Shown piece by piece: positions 4,873 through 6,509 of a stretch of DNA of 6,509 nt; position 1 is the stretch's first letter; every line of letters begins with the position of its first letter. Position numbers and translations under genes: made by a program. The notes beneath the pieces are model-generated. The model had not been told where the DNA came from. It saw only the letters and a program-made list of their open reading frames with translations, and did not search any database. The stretch is from Acidobacteriota bacterium (GTDB taxonomy: Bacteria; Acidobacteriota; Polarisedimenticolia; J045): assembly GCA_027001345.1 (NCBI GenBank), contig JALTMS010000224.1, positions 1-6,509 on the forward strand. Reading direction: 5' to 3'.

Positions 4873-6509
4873 TCAGGGGCAGCGGTCGGGGTTTGCGTTC
4901 TTTCTCTCCTCGCCTGCGCTGGTGGCTCCCAGAGTGCCGGCGATGCCACAGATCCGGTTTCGGCCGTTGATGAGGAAGAAGAACCCATCCCCGGGGGGAG
5001 GCACTTCGTCTTCTTCGAAGGTGGTGTCGCCAAGGTCCGGGTCGCGAGCGTTCTGGCAACTTCCGTACTCCGAGTCGTTCAACTGGGAAAGGCGACCTCG
5101 CGAAACGTCGTACTCGTCAGCGAAGTCGGTGCTCTGCCAGGACAGGGTGGTCACGGGGCCTCCTTCGGCCATCACGCCGACGACTTCCGGCGGCATTCCG
5201 CCCGCTGGGTTGCTCGGGGCGCAGTCACTCGCGTCGTCCTGGCCGTCGCCGTCCCAGTCTCCTTGACAGGCATCGCCCACGTCGTTGCCGTCGCTGTCGA
5301 GCTGGTCTGGGTTGGCGACCAAGGGGCAGTTGTCGGGGAGCTGAGTGACACCGTCGCCGTCGAGGTCGAAGGGGCTGATCAGCCAGACGCCGGCGAAGTG
5401 GTCGTCGGAGTAGTCCACGGACGAGGCGGCCACGATCTCGTCCGCACCGTCACTGTTGAGGTCGGTAGTTCCGATCAGCATCAGCAGATCGCCGGCCTGG
5501 GGGCCGATCACGTCCAGATCGTGGTCATTGGTGTCGATGCCCAGGTCGGCCGGGAAGGGGACAGGGCCGAGAAAGGCGGTCACTTCGCCGGCACCGCTTC
5601 TTCCGTTGTCGACGCCGTCTGCCTGGTGGTTGCTGTTGAGCAAGTCATCCTGCCCATCGCCGTTCAGGTCGCCGACGCAGGTCGTCGAGCTGAACTGGTC
5701 TCCCGTATCGGCTCCATAAATCAGAGCATCGTGGGTCTCCGCCAGGTCGACCACGCCCGGTGTCGGCCAGGTCGCTCCGAGTTCGAGCGCCAGAAACTCG
5801 CCGGTGAACTTACCGCTGTTGTTTCGACCCCAGGACAGACGCGCGCCGATCTCGACTTCAGCGGTGCCGTCGACATCCAGGTCACCGACGGCCAGGCCGT
5901 GACTGGCCCCACTCTGGTCACCCGGATCCACGCCGTAGACAAACAGATCCGGCCACTCCACTGCGAGGTCGATCAGCTGCGGCCAGGAAGGTCTTCCGCG
6001 AAGGATGTGGATGTCGCCACAGTTCTCTCGCTGATCGGTCGGCCCGTCGCCCAGTCGGGCAGAGATGACCAGGTCGGCGATGCCATCCTGATCGAGGTCT
6101 CCTGCCGCCAAGTTGGCACCGAGAACGTCTCCCCGCTTGCCGGTAATGGTGACATCGGCATCACCCTGCTTGAGGTTCAGCGCTGCGGGCCACTCGGTTC
6201 GCCCGAAGAGCACGTAGACTCGACCGCCGATGCCTGTTTCGGCCAGATCGAGCGCTCGAATATCATCGAGGATCAGGTCGTCGGTTCCATCCCCGTTCAG
6301 ATCGGCGATCGCAGGGTTGTAGCACAGAGCACCGTCGAAGAACCCGCCAGCGATCAGCACGCCGGGGTCCGTCAACAGGTCGATTTCACCCGACAGGGTC
6401 GGGCTGCCGAAGATCAGGTGAGCCTGTCCCTCGGTCCACGAGCCGCCTCCAGAGCGAACCGCGTTGGGTGCACAGAGCACCAAGTCGTCATAGCCGTCAG
6501 CATTGAGGT
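4873..6509 (-). CDS. FG-GAP repeat and thrombospondin type 3 repeat protein, C-terminal part (N-terminus beyond window)
   Basis: The frame enters from the right edge without a start, and 544 residues plus the stop are visible. A frame-internal TTG at 6483 is not a start, because the FG-GAP calcium loop LNADGYDD continues upstream of it. Six calcium loops of the form D-L-N/D-x-D-G-x-x-D/E recur every 69-72 residues, the spacing of an integrin-alpha-like beta-propeller, and a seventh blade would lie outside the window. A thrombospondin type 3-like block follows (DLDGDGVTQLPDNCP...DSDGNDVGDACQGDWDGDGQDDASDC, about 5209-5367), then a domain of about 110 residues starting PPEVVGVMAEGG and TTLSWQ, a fibronectin III-like opening. 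It ends with FFFLINGRNRICGIAGTLG, a GEERKNANPDRCP tail and the stop. The protein is surely extracellular or surface-bound and calcium-binding. The signal peptide must lie off the window. Its role (adhesion, matrix or enzyme) cannot be told. Its stop lies 7 bases from that of purF. Confidence 0.93.
   Translation of the reverse strand, partial: LNADGYDDLVLCAPNAVRSGGGSWTEGQAHLIFGSPTLSGEIDLLTDPGVLIAGGFFDGALCYNPAIADLNGDGTDDLILDDIRALDLAETGIGGRVYVLFGRTEWPAALNLKQGDADVTITGKRGDVLGANLAAGDLDQDGIADLVISARLGDGPTDQRENCGDIHILRGRPSWPQLIDLAVEWPDLFVYGVDPGDQSGASHGLAVGDLDVDGTAEVEIGARLSWGRNNSGKFTGEFLALELGATWPTPGVVDLAETHDALIYGADTGDQFSSTTCVGDLNGDGQDDLLNSNHQADGVDNGRSGAGEVTAFLGPVPFPADLGIDTNDHDLDVIGPQAGDLLMLIGTTDLNSDGADEIVAASSVDYSDDHFAGVWLISPFDLDGDGVTQLPDNCPLVANPDQLDSDGNDVGDACQGDWDGDGQDDASDCAPSNPAGGMPPEVVGVMAEGGPVTTLSWQSTDFADEYDVSRGRLSQLNDSEYGSCQNARDPDLGDTTFEEDEVPPPGDGFFFLINGRNRICGIAGTLGATSAGEERKNANPDRCP
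4876..5208 (-). other. C-terminal fibronectin III-like domain and GTLG/CP tail of the surface protein
   Basis: About 110 residues after the TSP3 block. The opening PPEVVGVMAEGG, TTLSWQST and DEYDVSRG is the usual first half of a fibronectin III-type beta-sandwich. The chain then has CQNARDPDLGDTTF, a proline-rich PPPGDGFFFLINGRNRICG and ends GTLGATSAGEERKNANPDRCP. From memory, very similar endings (GTLG.DS.G.ER.N...CP) recur on otherwise unrelated secreted proteins in acidobacterial and deltaproteobacterial genomes. That would make it a shared module, perhaps for sorting or attachment, but this is inference. Confidence 0.55.
5209..5367 (-). other. Thrombospondin type 3-like calcium-binding segment
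   Basis: Within the FG-GAP protein, acidic loops DLDGDGVTQLPDNCP, DQLDSDGNDVGDAC and DWDGDGQDDASDC are linked by Cys residues at the ends of the units. Known TSP3 repeats wrap around calcium ions and act as a stiff spacer. Here the segment lies between the propeller and the C-terminal domain, consistent with a linker that rigidifies on calcium binding. Confidence 0.82.
5368..6509 (-). repeat. FG-GAP repeat array inside the surface-protein gene
   Basis: This protein-level tandem array has calcium loops at visible residues 0-8 (partly outside the window), 69-77, 137-145, 209-217, 280-288 and 349-357 (for example DLNGDGTDD, DLDQDGIAD, DLDVDGTAE). Each is followed by a hydrophobic strand and a G.V..L.G-type strand (GGRVYVLFG, CGDIHILRG, GEVTAFLG). 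The fourth loop ends in Glu and its following strand reads VEIGARLSW, a slightly weaker copy. The period is about 210 bases, but the DNA is too diverged for a simple nucleotide repeat. Confidence 0.88.

Noticed and set aside
3135..5033. Open frame of 632 codons on the minus strand antisense to purF
   Set aside because: It mirrors the third-position GC bias of purF and the propeller gene. The translation is low in hydrophobic order, rich in Gly/His/Arg/Asp, and has no recognisable domain, while purF on the other strand is certain.

Overview
This is a high-GC bacterial window (about two-thirds G+C by eye) with six protein-coding genes, two of them cut by the window edges. I see no RNA genes, mobile elements or CRISPR arrays. 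Strong GGAGG-type ribosome binding sites, GTG starts, a good sigma-54 promoter match, several secreted hypothetical proteins and a large FG-GAP/thrombospondin-type-3 protein with a GTLG...ER.N...CP tail suggest a Gram-negative bacterium such as an Acidobacteriota (Thermoanaerobaculia-like) or deltaproteobacterial lineage. That placement is an inference from protein style, not a phylogenetic result.

Layout from left to right. Positions 1-704 (minus) hold the N-terminal 234 codons of an exported, mostly helical protein that faintly recalls the zinc-dependent phospholipase C/P1 nuclease fold but lacks its metal-binding histidines. A 232-base divergent intergenic region (705-936) carries a near-consensus -24/-12 (sigma-54) promoter reading rightward. 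Positions 937-1347 (plus) encode a 136-residue all-helical cytoplasmic protein of unknown function. It converges tail to tail with a 250-residue exported protein of unknown function (1344-2096, minus), and the two stop codons share the palindrome CGCTAGCG. A second divergent intergenic region (2097-2380) leads into a secreted seven-bladed beta-propeller (2381-3379, plus). Only 28 bases later comes purF (3408-4865, plus), the first committed enzyme of de novo purine synthesis, with a full set of iron-sulfur cysteines. purF converges with the C-terminal part of a large calcium-binding FG-GAP surface or secreted protein (4873 to the right edge, minus), leaving only 7 bases between them.

The genes do not form one obvious pathway. 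Four of the six products are extracytoplasmic or probably so. purF is the only housekeeping gene and may be co-transcribed with the beta-propeller gene. I find no convincing new system. The points most worth follow-up are the sigma-54-driven helical protein, the degenerate phospholipase-like exported protein, and the FG-GAP/TSP3 protein with its conserved-looking C-terminal module.
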